From Sipunculus nudus (taxonomy: Eukaryota; Annelida; Sipuncula; Golfingiida; Sipunculidae), in contig CM049322.1 in NCBI GenBank assembly GCA_026874595.1, positions 5,689,900 to 5,753,899 on the forward strand: a stretch of DNA of 64,000 nucleotides, read 5' to 3'. The notes under the pieces are model-generated. The model was given only the letters and a program-made list of their open reading frames with translations. It was not told the DNA's origin and searched no databases. A program made the translations under genes and the position numbers. Below, one piece after another: positions 45,875 through 56,918 of the stretch; positions within the stretch are counted from its first letter, which is position 1, and the number at the start of each line of letters is the position of its first letter.

Positions 45875-46451
45875 GTGAGTACAGATTTTGAACAAAATTC
45901 CTTGTGTGTCAAACAGATTTTAGTAAATAATTATTAAGGGTAATATGCTTCTGTAAGTATTAATTAATTTGATATTATTATATTTAAGAATTGTTTGAAA
46001 ACATATTCCATGTATAATATAACCTTGTTGTGTCCAGCTGATTTAATCTGAATGTCCTGTTTATATTAAAGTAATAAGATGCAGGCTCATGCAGACATTT
46101 GTTAAATTACTATCAAATAAATGTTTTCTATTGGTTCCTTCAACTTTCATAGTAAACCAGATTTTTTGTGTTCAAACTTTCAAGAACCATGCATTTTACT
46201 GAAAATTCAATATTTTTAAAGGAAAAAAAGTGTCTTGTTCTTTTTATAATAAACTTGACAGTAGGATTTAGTATACAGAAGAAAAAAAATGCTTTCCTGT
46301 TATAGTAAACATTAAAATTGGCAAATATACACTGTTGTATCATGTCATTTGAAGACTAAGGTCATCCTTTCCCTAAAATATGTAAATATAACGTCATCAA
46401 ATGGGAGTCCTTACCATAACTGTTGGCTTTTTCACCTTTATAACAAGAGAG

Positions 46452-46607
46452 CTGGGTAGTGAACATTGTCCTGGAACTCCTGTGATGCCCTCCGTGGTAG
46501 AGAATTATCAGTGTATGCCATCCGTCGGTAGCAGGAAGAGAGCTCTGAAAGCATTACAGGATCTACACACCCTGGACAAACGATGTGAAACCTCACACCA
46601 ACTCATG
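46452..46607 (+). CDS. UBR4: UBR4 exon, helical linker
   Basis: 156 nt, phase 0 at both ends with the borders chosen (acceptor caagagag, donor gtggcc). It reads LGSEHCPGTPVM, then PSVVENYQCMPSVGSRKRAL and KALQDLHTLDKRCETSHQLM. The SVGS...RALKAL.DLHTLDK...QLM pattern corresponds to the UBR4 segment before the GAFENVRMN block. The acceptor is weak, and an upstream start a few bases earlier would break the frame. The donor is also non-consensus beyond GT. No internal stop is present. Confidence 0.8.
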
Positions 46608-47128
46608 GTGGCCAAAAATTTTATTTTATTTTTAATTTAATCAAAATGTTATTGTTATAATACATGAGTTCAGTTTGTAAATAATAATTTGTAATGTGTG
46701 TTCTTGTTGTCATCATATCTACATTACCGCAAAGAAAGTGTTATCTTGCATAACCTTTAATCATTATTTTCTGTGTTGATTCTTCATACATATGATATAC
46801 AGACCAGCTAACTAGATTAGGGTGTTTGGTGTTACAGCTTGTTGGGAAGTCACATATCCTAAAGACTGCCTGTTACCATGGTTGTTAAATATTTTAATAC
46901 AGGAAATCCACTGATATGATTTTAATTAGTTTTCATATGACTGATAAATATGCTGTTCTTTTCTATGTGTATAAAAAACATTGGTTTAGCTTACACTTGC
47001 AGTATAGAATAATTTAAATTAAAATCTTTATCCTGTACCTTTTTCAGTGTTTTAAAAATGTGATAACTTAAGTCGTAAAATTTATCATGTATTCCCCATA
47101 TTGTTTAAGTTTCTTTATTGTTATACAG

Positions 47129-47358
47129 ACAGGAACCCTGAGATCTCAGAAAGGAGCATTTGAGAATGTCAGGATGAACTTCAGTGGTGATCAGGGTCAG
47201 ACCATCAGACAACTGATCCAGTCTCATGTGCTGCGACGTGTGGCAATGTGCTGCATGACCAGCCCCACAGGCAAACGCCAGCACGTGGCTGTCAGTCATG
47301 AAAAAGGCAAAATAACCATCCTGCATATCAGTACTGCTGAAGCAGGCTGACACTGACG
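47129..47358 (+). CDS. UBR4: UBR4 exon, beta-propeller-like region start, frameshifted near its end
   Basis: 230 nt: acceptor tgttatacag, donor gtaagt. It reads [20 protein letters not shown], then [20 protein letters not shown], then [20 protein letters not shown] and KITILHIS. This is highly conserved UBR4 sequence. Near 47330-47345 the frame hits a stop (gcaggctga), whereas the next exon needs a frame reading RLTLT at the end. The length is not a multiple of three although both borders should be phase 0. A deletion between the short direct repeats gct.a/aggctga would explain this. It is either real decay or an assembly indel. Confidence 0.9.
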
Positions 47359-48016
47359 GTAAGTAATACATTCAGTGAGACACAACTTTGCCTCTTGTAA
47401 ATGGTATTGATATTTTTTCTGTTTATTTTTTTCCCCAATAAATATATCTTTTCATTTTATACAAGCCATAATACATCGTAATTTTCTCTGTGGCTACATA
47501 TCTGTTTGATATACCCATTAATCTGATTTTATGTAAGGTGCAAAGAATTATTTACAGGTTTTGATTAAGTTTTAATGTTAAATCCTTTTCTTAATAGGAA
47601 ATAAATTATAAGATTATTAATCCAAATTTGATATTGATATGATAAGTTTACATTTTCCTTTGATGTTTACATGTATCATTAAGTGGAAATGAGATAAAAT
47701 ATCCACCTGATTAATTGTAATCATGTTAAAACATATTGGATTTAAATTTTTTTTCATTGTTTAAAAGATGATACTTTTGAAGTAATTCTTATACATTGGT
47801 AATGAGATCTGTGTTAGCTACATGTACACCAGAACCTCCCACAGGTGTCCCCTCACGACAGGTTCTGCTGTACTTGTTTCGGGTAATGTAGGTTTATCCT
47901 ACTCTGATTGCGCCATGGACAGTTTGTGTCCAGACAACAAGGCTCATTAGCTTCATGAGTATTTGTAGTGTGTATGGATGCATGCACTGCATTTTAAATG
48001 ATGTTATTTCATACAG

Positions 48017-48106
48017 CGGCTGACATCAGCACCAGTGCTCTTCACTGTGCTCAGCATGGCTGGTAACCCATGTAAGGAAGATGTCCTTGCAGTATGTGGT
48101 CTCAAG
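48017..48106 (+). CDS. UBR4: UBR4 exon, intact
   Basis: 90 nt, phase 0 at both ends: acceptor tcatacag, donor gttagt. It reads RLTSAPVLFTVLSMAGNPCK and EDVLAVCGLK, thirty codons without gaps against the conserved UBR4 propeller-like segment. Confidence 0.95.
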
Positions 48107-48879
48107 GTTAGTAAGTCAGCGCAATTTACAACCCAAAGAAATATTTAAAATGTTCAAGCGTTATCACATTCTACTATTTCCTAAAATTCTGTTTAGTAAA
48201 ATAGATACATGTTTAATTTGTTTTCAGAGTCTGAATTTTTTCATGATTTCCTGTGATGTTTAGAAAACATTTAAATTGCAAAATTTAATATCCTTAAAAA
48301 GTCAGTAATTGCAAACCTTTAGGAAGTTTATTAGACCTGCTTTTATCATCATACAGTAAACCGTACACACTGTAGGTCATTGTTTCAAACTGTTTAAAAG
48401 TAAAGATATTTAACTTCTGCATGTAGAATGGGCCAGTCAGAACTGATTAGGGACATTCATTTTGTAATAATAAATCAAAGAGGATATTGCATGTAGCAAA
48501 CAGAAAATGAACAGACTCCAGTGGTCAAGGAGTGGAGCACAGGACTTGGAGAAGAGAGATCATGAGTTTTAACCCAGTTGAGGAGCAATAAGAATTTGTG
48601 GTTGGCCCTCGCCCAGGATGAGGTCTTTGCAGGCTTAATGAGAAGGCTGTGCCCTACAACTGTTTTACTCACAAGCGAGTGCACCTTTCAGGGGTTTCTT
48701 GGTTGTATAACATGCAAGTGGGGGTTATTACAAAATGGGCCTGCTTAACACCATGATATAAAAATAAGAGGAGAAAAAAGCGTGTTACCACCCTGTTACC
48801 TACCTCCTTGAAAAAAATTATTAAGAAAAAAAGGAATGAGAAATCTTATGTTTGAATATTTATGTATTTACTTTTACAG

Positions 48880-48991
48880 GAGTGCCATGTACTGACCTTC
48901 AGTAGCTCGGGGTCGGTGGGGGGGGGGGGGGGGGGGAGGAGACCATATTGTACTTCACCCTTCACTAGAAACCGGGAACTTCATCATAAAG
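48880..48991 (+). CDS. UBR4: UBR4 exon interrupted by a 19-G run
   Basis: 112 nt: acceptor cttttacag, donor gtaagg. It reads ECHVLTFSSSGSV, then an uninterrupted run of 19 G (48918-48936). The conserved DHIVLHPSLETGNFIIK that follows lies in a frame shifted by one. In UBR4 the segment between GSV and DH is only a residue or two, so the G run is an expansion inside the coding exon. Its exact length decides whether the gene is open, and homopolymers of this length are the least reliable calls in an assembly. Confidence 0.9.
48918..48936. repeat. Poly-G run (19) in a coding exon
   Basis: Nineteen uninterrupted G inside the UBR4 exon at 48880-48991. Comparable runs occur in noncoding DNA at 11340-11363 (24 G) and 40795-40812 (18 C). 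Confidence 0.9.
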
Positions 48992-49887
48992 GTAAGGAAC
49001 AGCAACCTGGATTATTCCTGTTATTTTAAATGTAGATTTTTGCCTAGTAGTTAGGGCATTCAGACTACAGAGTTAACAGTCACTATTTCAACCCCTGACA
49101 ATGCCTAAATTGACAAGAACTATCAAGAGATTGGGGTTAATGTTTTAAAGACAGGCTATTACTTCTGTTTTGTTCCTAACTCTATGTATATGAAACCTTA
49201 ATTCAGTCCAGCAGGCTTAATAATAATATATCGTACTTATCATATGGCTACCCTCATTATATATCATATTCTTTATGCTTGCTTATGTAAAAAATTCCAC
49301 ATTATCTGTTGATTATTCCACTGTTCACCTTTGTTGTCCTTTCATAAGAGATAGTATTTGACAGAAATGCTTACTGTGAAAAGATAGTTTACATTGTTAA
49401 ACTTATTAAAAACAATGGAAAAGAAATATTTTCTAAAAATGTTAAAGAAATCAAATTAATATCTGTTTTAAGATTACTTTTACCCCAGATATCACTGATC
49501 AAGTTCATTGCTCAAATGTGAGAAGACCATATTTCATGAATGCTGATTTGGTTCTATATTGTTAATGGTCTGAAACGAAAGTTTTTCAGACAAGGGATAG
49601 ATGGTTACTCTTTTTTAGGTATTTAAATCGTCGGATTTATGAAAGAGTAAAAAAAAGCAGTAAAATATAAACTGAGAATTTTATGATCAAATATTTCATC
49701 CTATCTTAGGTTTTCACTTTCCAGGCTTATTCTTTGTTTAATGTGAGTGTAAGAAACAATAAATGGTCAAATGTCCTCCTTGGAGCATCAACGTATAGTT
49801 TCACTTGTTGCACACTAGCACCCTGTTGAATAATACATTTGTGAAATATTATAGTATAGTATGGTTTATTTGTGTGTTGTCTTTCAG

Positions 49888-49947
49888 GCTGTATGGCTGC
49901 CAGGGTCACAGACAGAGCTTGCCAATGTGACAGCTAATTTTGTGAAG
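49888..49947 (+). CDS. UBR4: UBR4 exon ending at a transposon-invaded donor
   Basis: 60 nt, phase 0: acceptor tgtctttcag, donor gtgtgt. It reads AVWLPGSQTELANVTANFVK, exactly the next conserved UBR4 segment (propeller-like region). The family A mobile element begins about five bases into the following intron, so the donor's outer positions are partly element-derived. The expected next UBR4 exon (starting around the IYDL segment) is not visible in the remaining 14 kb. Confidence 0.95.
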
Positions 49948-50702
49948 GTGTGTGAGTTATAGTCGTGGTCCTTTGTCCATTGGCTGTCCGTGGGTCCGTC
50001 CGTTAAACTGGCACGTTTTGAAACTGTTGGACCTACGAATCTGAAATTTGGCGTATCTTTAGATGTCCCCAAAATCTCCTACCATACCGAAAATTGGGTC
50101 ATTAGGACTTCCTTCCTTCAGATTATTAAGGAAAAACCTCCGTTTTCCATTAAAAACTCCTTGTTACACTTCAAGACTGCCTAATATCAAAACCACGGAC
50201 CTGATATTGACCATTTTCAATTTATTAATTCCTCTATATATTTCCTATGTACATACCAGAAATTAGTTCAATATTTTTTAAAATTCTTAAAGTAATGGGC
50301 CCTAACATAATGCACTTTGTAAAAATTTAGGAATTATATTTACTCCCTTAACTTGAGAATTGCTGAAGCTAGAGCCTTTCTTTCAGGTATATAACTATAT
50401 TTAGATTAAATTGGGCCAGCTCTCAGCTCCTAAAATTTGGCTTACAGTTAGATGTCCCCCAAACCCCCTAGTACCATACCAAAAGTTGGGTCACTAGAAT
50501 TTCATTTTTTCGAGATGTTAAGAAAAAACTAATATTTTCAATTAAAACCCATTGTTACACTTCAAGACTGCCTAATATCAAAACCACTGATCTGACTTTG
50601 ATCATATAAAATATACATGTTTTTCTGTTTATACTCTATGCACATGCCAGAAATGATGCGAGTATTGCAAAATTGTTTTAAGTTATTGGCCCGAACATAA
50701 TG

Positions 50703-51734
50703 GTGCCTAACCAACTCGCCTTGACCTCTGACCTTTCCTCTCTGCCCAGCGTCTGTTTGTGCGTCTGTTTCAACACATTAACCCACATATCTCAGGAACC
50801 ATTTGACAGATCAGGAAAAAACTTTTGTACAAATGTAGCCCTTGGATAGCTTTATAACATACACAAAAAATGGTGGCGCCACCTGCAACCATGTTTGCAC
50901 AGTATCAATCTGTTCATCTGCCTTGGGTTAAAAACACTGATATCTCTCTAATGGTTTCGACTTGAATTAACCTGAAATTTGGCATGCGTATACATCCAAG
51001 ATAGCTTTCTTGATTTTATGACAGGTGGCGCCACCTACATTCACGCTCATGGTGAAGACATCCAAGCTCATACCTCGGGAACCGTATGACCAATCAGGAA
51101 AAAATATTTACACAAATGTAGCCCTTGGATAGCTTTATAACGTACACAAAAATTGTGGCCCCCACCTGCAGCCATTTTTGCACAGCGTCCATCTGTTTGT
51201 CTGCCTTGGGTTAAAATCACTCATATCTATGCAGTGGTTTGACCAAATTACCTGTAATTCAGTATGCACATACATCCTGGATAGCTTTCTTGATTTTATG
51301 ACAGGTGGCGCCAGCTTCATTCACGTTGCAGACATTAATGCTTATATCTCCGGACTCGTTTGACCAATCAGGAAAAAAATTTACACAAATGTAGTCCTTG
51401 GATAGTTTTATAACATACACAAAAATGGTGGAGCCACCTGCAGCCATTTTTGCACAGCGTCCATCTGTTTATCTGCTGTGGGATAAAATCACTCATCTCT
51501 GCAGTGGTTTGACTTTTCCACCTGAAATTTTGCATGTGTATACATCTTGGATAGTTTCTCATTCAAATTACAGGTGGCGCCACCTACAGTCATGTTTATG
51601 TGGCGGACATCCATTCTAATATGTAATATAAGTAACTCTACTTCCCCTTGCCACTCAATCCATGCCTCACTTCACTCGTCCTACTCTGATTTTGGAGGAT
51701 ACATGTAGTTGCTTGTTGACTACCTGTATTCTAT
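50703..51734 (+). mobile_element. Helitron-like family C element in family A copy 3
   Basis: The 5' end 'tgcctaaccaactcgcc', with TGACCTCTGACCTTTCC, matches the complement of 60943-60960 at the other end of the family. Alternating half-units each contain a GGTGGCGCCACC-type palindrome, some decayed. The right end has the hairpin TAGTTGCTTGTTGACTA, then CCTGTATTCTAT, a mutated version of the CTAG terminus. Confidence 0.6.
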
Positions 51735-52141
51735 TTAAATTATATTGTTCTATACTATTAGGGATTATATGAAGGAAATTAATGATTGACAAAGATGCAG
51801 TTGATAATATAAATCTAAATTCCCAGGTCTTTTCCAAGTGTTTCAGCTTGTTAATTTATATTTATTTCAAATTTAAAAAAAAGTTAAAATATGTCAAAAT
51901 TATTAAATTTTACTTGGACAAGTACTGATAAAGGATGTCAATATGTTTCACTTATGACATTCAGACACGTGGCTGTAACATCTGTAACAGGATTATGTAA
52001 ATAATCAAAATTTATATTACTGGTTCCTATATTTCGGTTAATAAAATTAAACCTGCCCAACTCTAGTTTTCTCATTGTATAATTTATAGGGTATTCTTAT
52101 CCTTGGGTTATTTTTTACACATATAATGGTTTCATAGTTAA

Positions 52142-52580
52142 GAGTTTAACTCATAATTAATATCTTTTTTAGCTTAATGTAGGCACAGGAGTTTTACGTC
52201 TGGATGGGCGAGGGCACATTCTTCCTGCGAGGGGTGTGTTTTTGGCTTGAAAGAGGTTGTACTTCCTGTTAGCTAGTATAGGTGTTAACTTTTGCTTAAT
52301 TAAGAGTTAAACTCATAATTAATATCTTTTTTAGCTTAATGTAGGCACAGGGTTTTACTTCTGGATGGGGAGGGCACATTCTTTCTGTGAGGGGTGTGTT
52401 TTTGGCTTGAAAAAGGTTGTACTTCCTGTTAGCTAGTGTAGGTGTTAACTTTTGCTTAATTAAGAGTTTGACTCATAATTAATATCTTTTTTAGCTTAAT
52501 GTAGGCACAGGGTTTTACTTCTGGATGGGCGAGGGCACATTCTTTCTGTGAGGGGTGTGTTTTTGGCTTGAAAGAGGTTG
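52142..52580 (+). repeat. 162-bp satellite, about 2.7 units at a second site
   Basis: Same unit as the array at 34.6-39.9 kb, in the same orientation and with a few private differences ('gcgaggggtg', 'gatggggagg'). It sits between family A internal sequence and a family C-type block, 12 kb from the main array. This shows the satellite can disperse, probably with the element that carries it. Confidence 0.93.
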
Positions 52581-53270
52581 CATTTGCCATCTGTTCGTCT
52601 TAGTGGTTTTTCAATATACTGGGTTGAAATTGTGCATGTTCATAGATCCTCGACACCTCCATCTCGTAAACAAGACTGTTGGGGCCATCTGCAATCATTT
52701 TCACTTGGCGCCCATTCGTATATTTGCTTTTGGTAATATTGCTCATATCTCAGGAGTGGTTCAAGGTATTGGTCTTAAATTTGGCATGTCTATCCATCTT
52801 GGAAAGTTTTCTCATAAACCAGACAGGTGGCGCCACCTACCTTCCCGTTTTTGTAGAATAAATTAATGCCCTTTTCTAAGGAGTGATTTGCCGTATTGGC
52901 CTGAAATTGTGCATATCCATAGATCATGGACTCCTCCATCTTTTACTCAAGACTGGTGGTGCCATCTGCAATCATTTTCCGGTTGTGTCCATCTGTACAT
53001 TTGCTTTTGGTGCAAAATGCTCATATCTTAGGAATGGTTCAAGGTATTGGTCTGAAATTTGCCATGTCGATCCGTCTTGGAAAATTTTCTCGTAAACCAG
53101 ACAGGTAGCGCCAGGTGTTTTTGTTGATTAAATTAATGCCTTTTTCTCAGAGTTTTAGTGGATTGTATTCAGGAGTGGTGTGACATACCACTCAATCCAT
53201 CCCTCACTTCAACTGTACCACTCTGACTAAATTGGCGGATACACATTGTTGCTTGGCAAATGTTTTCTAG
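52581..53270 (+). mobile_element. Helitron-like family C, variant 2
   Basis: Units of the pattern 'gctcatatct.aggagtggttcaaggtattgg.ct.aaatttggcatgtc.atcc.tcttgga.a.ttttctc', then 'agacaggtggcgccacct'. Its end 'ttggcggatacacattgttgcttgg' precedes CTAG before T. The same variant occurs at 11.7-12.3 and 63.4-64.0 kb. Confidence 0.55.
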
Positions 53271-53289
53271 TTAAAAATGTGATATAAAA

Positions 53290-53810
53290 AATATCTGAAT
53301 AACTAATGCACTGATGACCATAATACTTAGCATGCATATTGATCATGGAGTATTTCATCTGTTCCTGTACACTAGTGGTGCAACCTGTATTTTTTTCAAT
53401 TTTTTGGCATTTTTTCTCTATTTATTAGACCTTCAAATGAAGTGATCATCTGTTAACGTGGCACAAACCGTAACTGCTGAACCTAGAATCTTCTAACGTG
53501 ACATCCAGGGAGACTAATGAAAAATCTCCTTGGAAACCTGCAATTAAGTCTCTGTTACCCATATTTTCCGAGCTATAGGGCTTGTAAATACCCCCAAGAA
53601 CAATTAAAAATTTGATACACACAAAAGCTCCAGTATCTGAATAACTATATAATGCCTTGATAGCCATGATTCTTTGGATATATATTGATCATGAAGTGTT
53701 TCATCAGTTGCTGCAGACTGGTGGCACTACCTGTATTTTTTTTCAAATTTTTATGCCTTTTTTTTCTATTTATGAGACCTTCAAATGAAGTTTTCATCTG
53801 TCCAAAAGCC
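53290..53810 (+). repeat. Tandem duplication of about 355 bp
   Basis: The block 'aataact..at.atg.c.tgat..ccat.at...ttgatcatg.agt.tttcatc' followed by 'tgg...cctgtattttttt' and 'ccttcaaatgaag' appears at 53300-53440 and again at 53640-53790. Between them lies repeat E in inverted orientation relative to 12520. Confidence 0.6.
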
Positions 53811-54153
53811 CACTGAAACCCATTTCTAAAGACTCTTCACAAAATTTATGATTTGCTTGCACTCTGGCAGTCATTTTGGTCATTGTTCGACATTCCTTGC
53901 ATTCAGCTGAGCATCATGGTCCATGGGCCACTAGTTTAAAACATGAAACTGTCAATCATGTTTACATCAAGTTTCATTACTGTACACTTTAATCTGTAAC
54001 AATTATATATATAGAGAAATAAATCTATCCCAGAGACATTTCTGAATTAATTACATGACTCTGTAGCTCTAAGAAAATTATGGGGAAATATAAAATTAGG
54101 CAAGGATTGAATGAGAAAATAAGAGTAAGTCAGAAACAATGGAACTGAATTTT

Positions 54154-54331
54154 GGGCCACAAATTCCAATGAAACACAGCCACTCGTTATCAGTAGTCAT
54201 TCACATGTAAAATATGGATGATATAAGGGAGCTTACCATGTAACTATAGTATAATAGTCTCTGTTTACATGTGAATGACTGTTGATAATGAGTGCCTGTG
54301 GGTGTACATTAAGGCCATTATTTTAAGGTCC
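54154..54331. mobile_element. Short inverted-repeat element (MITE)
   Basis: CACTCGTTATCAGTAGTCAT followed by TCACATGTAAA on the left is complemented by TTTACATGTGA and ATGACTGTTGATAATGAGTG on the right. Outer arms (gggccac...cacag and ctgtgggtgtac...ggcc) pair more weakly. The target duplication is not certain. Confidence 0.65.
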
Positions 54332-54409
54332 TATACATACTTTCCAGCCAAATGCTGAAATGACACCATCGATCAATAAATTATTTGTGTATTAAATGAT
54401 CTTTTACAG

Positions 54410-54555
54410 AGAAAACTTGCCCTGATGGATTCGGAGACACACTAGTCATCAGAGTGCACCAATCATGTTACAAGTTTGCACGTGACAAGAAAAGGACATG
54501 CTATGAGGCACGTCTCTACTGCTGGAGTCTGGGAGGTGCCCTGCTCAGTGTATAA
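54410..54555 (+). CDS. Exon resembling the first half of a C-type lectin domain
   Basis: Acceptor gatcttttacag, then in phase 1 the frame reads EKTCPDGFGDTLVIRVHQSC, then YKFARDKKRTCYEARLYCWS, then LGGALLSV, ending at a GT or soon at a stop. CPDGF, CYKF, (T)CYEAR..C and GGALLSV are the ordered landmarks of the N-terminal half of C-type lectin-like domains. The calcium-site half (EPN/QPD, WND) is not seen nearby. The frame closes right after LLSV, unless one base is added, in which case YKGQLHSVMGKDQGLQ follows. Either an orphan lectin exon inside a UBR4 intron or part of another gene. UBR4 itself has no such domain. Confidence 0.6.
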
Positions 54556-54615
54556 AGGTCAGCTCCACAGTGTCATGGGGAAGGATCAAGGGCTTCAGAA
54601 GGTTTGTAAGTAAAA

Positions 54616-55016
54616 TCTTCTACATACTAGTAAAATTGTCCTGTCTGTTTGTTTGTCCCAGAAATCCCACAGAAACAGCCAAGAGAGTAGGCCAGTCTTG
54701 CTATCAGTGTCAGTCAGATGCCCTAACTTATAAATTACAAAATGCACACAGATTTGACCCTTTCACTTGTACACAATTAAATTCCTGGCAGCATCACATC
54801 ACAGATCTGTCACACATCATCACACCACTCTCCACCTCACCATTTGTGACCTTCACCTTGGCCCATTACCACAAAGACATAATTGGTTCATATCGAGCAC
54901 CAGATGTTGCTACCTTATTGGATGGGGGAGTTCGCTACCTTGCTGGGCTGGGGACACACTATGTGGCAATATACCCTTCCTCTGCAACTGGACCCCAGCG
55001 GGTCCCAATTAACTGG
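54616..55016 (+). mobile_element. Small Helitron-like element, 401 bp
   Basis: It starts TCTTCTACATACTAG after an A. The 3' end has the perfect hairpin GGACCC-CAGC-GGGTCC (54990-55005), a 7-nt spacer and CTGG followed by T, matching the CTRR rule. The three overlapping open frames within it share no domain features and are read as noncoding. Confidence 0.6.
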
Positions 55017-55086
55017 TTCAGATAACAATACTGATCAGAATATTTTAAAGATATCTATATGGGCAGCATGCTTTTGATACAACTGA

Positions 55087-55350
55087 ACTCTTTTTGCTGC
55101 TTTTGTGGATATTACAATGATTGCAGTCAGTTTGAATGATGGTCATTTAGTCATATTAACTTATGGTCCTGATTCTGCTGGTGTGCATCCAGAAGAAAAA
55201 AGTAATTCTAAAACATCTGGTAAATTTAGCAAGAAAGTGGAGTATAAATGTTTACAAAGCATGACTTGTGGAGTAAAAACAAAAACCGTGAGCCATGCCA
55301 TGCAAGATTCTAGAAATACAGAAAATGAATTATTATCATTTCTGACTTGA
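55087..55350 (+). CDS. Uncharacterised open frame
   Basis: An open stretch from about 55087 to a stop at 55348-55350. With the first ATG at 55105 it gives 81 residues: MDITMIAVSLNDGHLVILTY, then GPDSAGVHPEEKSNSKTSGK, then a Lys/Ser/Thr-rich tail. The composition is protein-like for AT-rich DNA, but I recognise no family and see no promoter or splice context. Possibly a fragment of a mobile-element gene. Confidence 0.25.
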   Translation, partial: TLFAAFVDITMIAVSLNDGHLVILTYGPDSAGVHPEEKSNSKTSGKFSKKVEYKCLQSMTCGVKTKTVSHAMQDSRNTENELLSFLT

Positions 55351-56918
55351 ATATGACCTGATTTTTGTCAGCCTATTCAAGGGACATCATGATTATATTA
55401 ACACATTTAACAGGTTATCTTAATGTCTTAAGCCGGGATATCATAAAAATACATGGGCTTGGAGTTATTTGAAAGTGGGGGTCCACATGATGTCGGTTTT
55501 ATATGGTTCTATTTTCACATGACTGTAATTATTAATCATTTTTGAACCAGGTAGAATTCTGTATTTATCTATAGTATTCTTTATATCTTTCTCGAGTTTG
55601 TTTGGCATTATCATTTTACAATAGATACAATATTAGATATTGATACCTATATTTCCCTAGATTTAGTAAAGCTTCATTTGAACTGAAGAGGGTATGGGGT
55701 CATAAGAATCATGTGTTGCCTGAAGGATTCGTAATTTGGGAATCATTCTCAATACAACTGATCTCTTGATAACTTTCAGTGTTTTGGAGTTCCGGCGAGT
55801 ATGTCATCGAGGAAAAGAGGTGGTGGTGGTCATCAACCAGAGGTCCAGTGGACCCCAACATGCTGGATGTTTCTGATTTGACATGTAACTCTGGGACCTG
55901 TTTGTCAATGTACTGGTGGAAAACCTCAAGTCGCTGATATCATGGGCTATGTAATTGGTCCCTCTTCACACTGTATGAATACAACTGTATTAAATATATA
56001 TATTATTAAATATATTATATAAATTATAAATATATGAAATGGAATTGAGGTGAAATAAAAAATCAGCTGTTTTTATAAAGCATAACACCCTGACATGTGT
56101 GTCATTGTCAACACTTGTGAGTGTACTGCTTCGGTTGTGTTGAAAGATATATTATTATTGATATGGTTAATATTTTGGTACATTTTTAGTCTTCTAAATA
56201 TTGCTTTTCAAATTCCGTCTTTAGTGAAACCATAAAAGCAATTTATACATTTAATTTGCTCTGTATACCACACAGGAAATTTGTTATTTGGATTTCTCTA
56301 AGAAATTGGATGATTAATGAGAAACCAGGGGGCCTTTGAAAAAATATGATTAATTAGAGTTATTGGTGTATAACTATCTGTCCTGTCTCTATTGTGTTGA
56401 CAGACATATAATTTCAATAAGTATTATTTATCATTATTAATATGACAGTACCTTTATACAGTGCTGGTCATTTGCTTACTTTAGTCAAACATATTGAAAC
56501 AAAGAAATCTAACATTACAAGGAAGAATTTAGTAGTTAAAACATTGTTTTTCAAAATTGGCACATTTAGTATCAAACTTTATTTTACAAAAATGGCTCTG
56601 GTCCTTTTTATGGAAAGATCAAACAAAAGTGCAGAGAGAAAGTTTAGAGTTGGAAAGATTCTGGTTCTTGATGAATCAGTAGAATCTATTTGGAGAATAA
56701 TAAATCTATAACAACTGAAGGAATACCTATATTCCGTAAATCTTTATTAGAAAGCAGAGAGATCTTTGCAAATCAAATATTTATAGACGACGGTACCATG
56801 ACATAGTTAATGGTGTAATACGAAGAGACTATTTTGATATACAGATCTGTGATTATATCTTACTATGATGGAGATTGGTAATGATATGCTCACAGAAATT
56901 CTTGATATGTACATGTAT
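55351..56918. other. AT-rich DNA with two weak open segments
   Basis: At 55780-55943, after a cag acceptor-like site, an ATG-less open segment reads VFWSSGEYVIEEKRWWWSST and then GPVDPNMLDVSDLTCNSGTC. It is tryptophan/cysteine-rich and unassigned. At 56442-56711 an 89-codon frame (MTVPLYSAGHLLTLVKHIET...) is also unassigned. Neither can be supported as a gene from the sequence alone. Confidence 0.3.

Larger units (their letters stand above)
49953..53934 (+). mobile_element. Helitron-like element, family A copy 3, with nested repeats
   Basis: It begins TGAGTTATAGTCGTGGTCC (left hairpin lost) and continues with the 'tttagatgtccccaaaatctcctaccat' block twice (about 50055 and 50450). It ends CAGCTGAGCATCATGGTCCA, then TGGGCCA and CTAG before T. 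That end keeps the hairpin and shows a CTRR-type terminus. Nested inside are a family C element, 162-bp satellite units and a second family C variant. Stretch 51745-52130 aligns with 15740-16110 of copy 1. No protein is encoded. Confidence 0.6.

Noticed and set aside
54570-55025. 151-codon frame after the lectin-like exon
   Set aside because: Most of it lies in a 401-bp Helitron-like element with hairpin-CTGG end, and three overlapping frames are open there, a sign of low stop density rather than coding.
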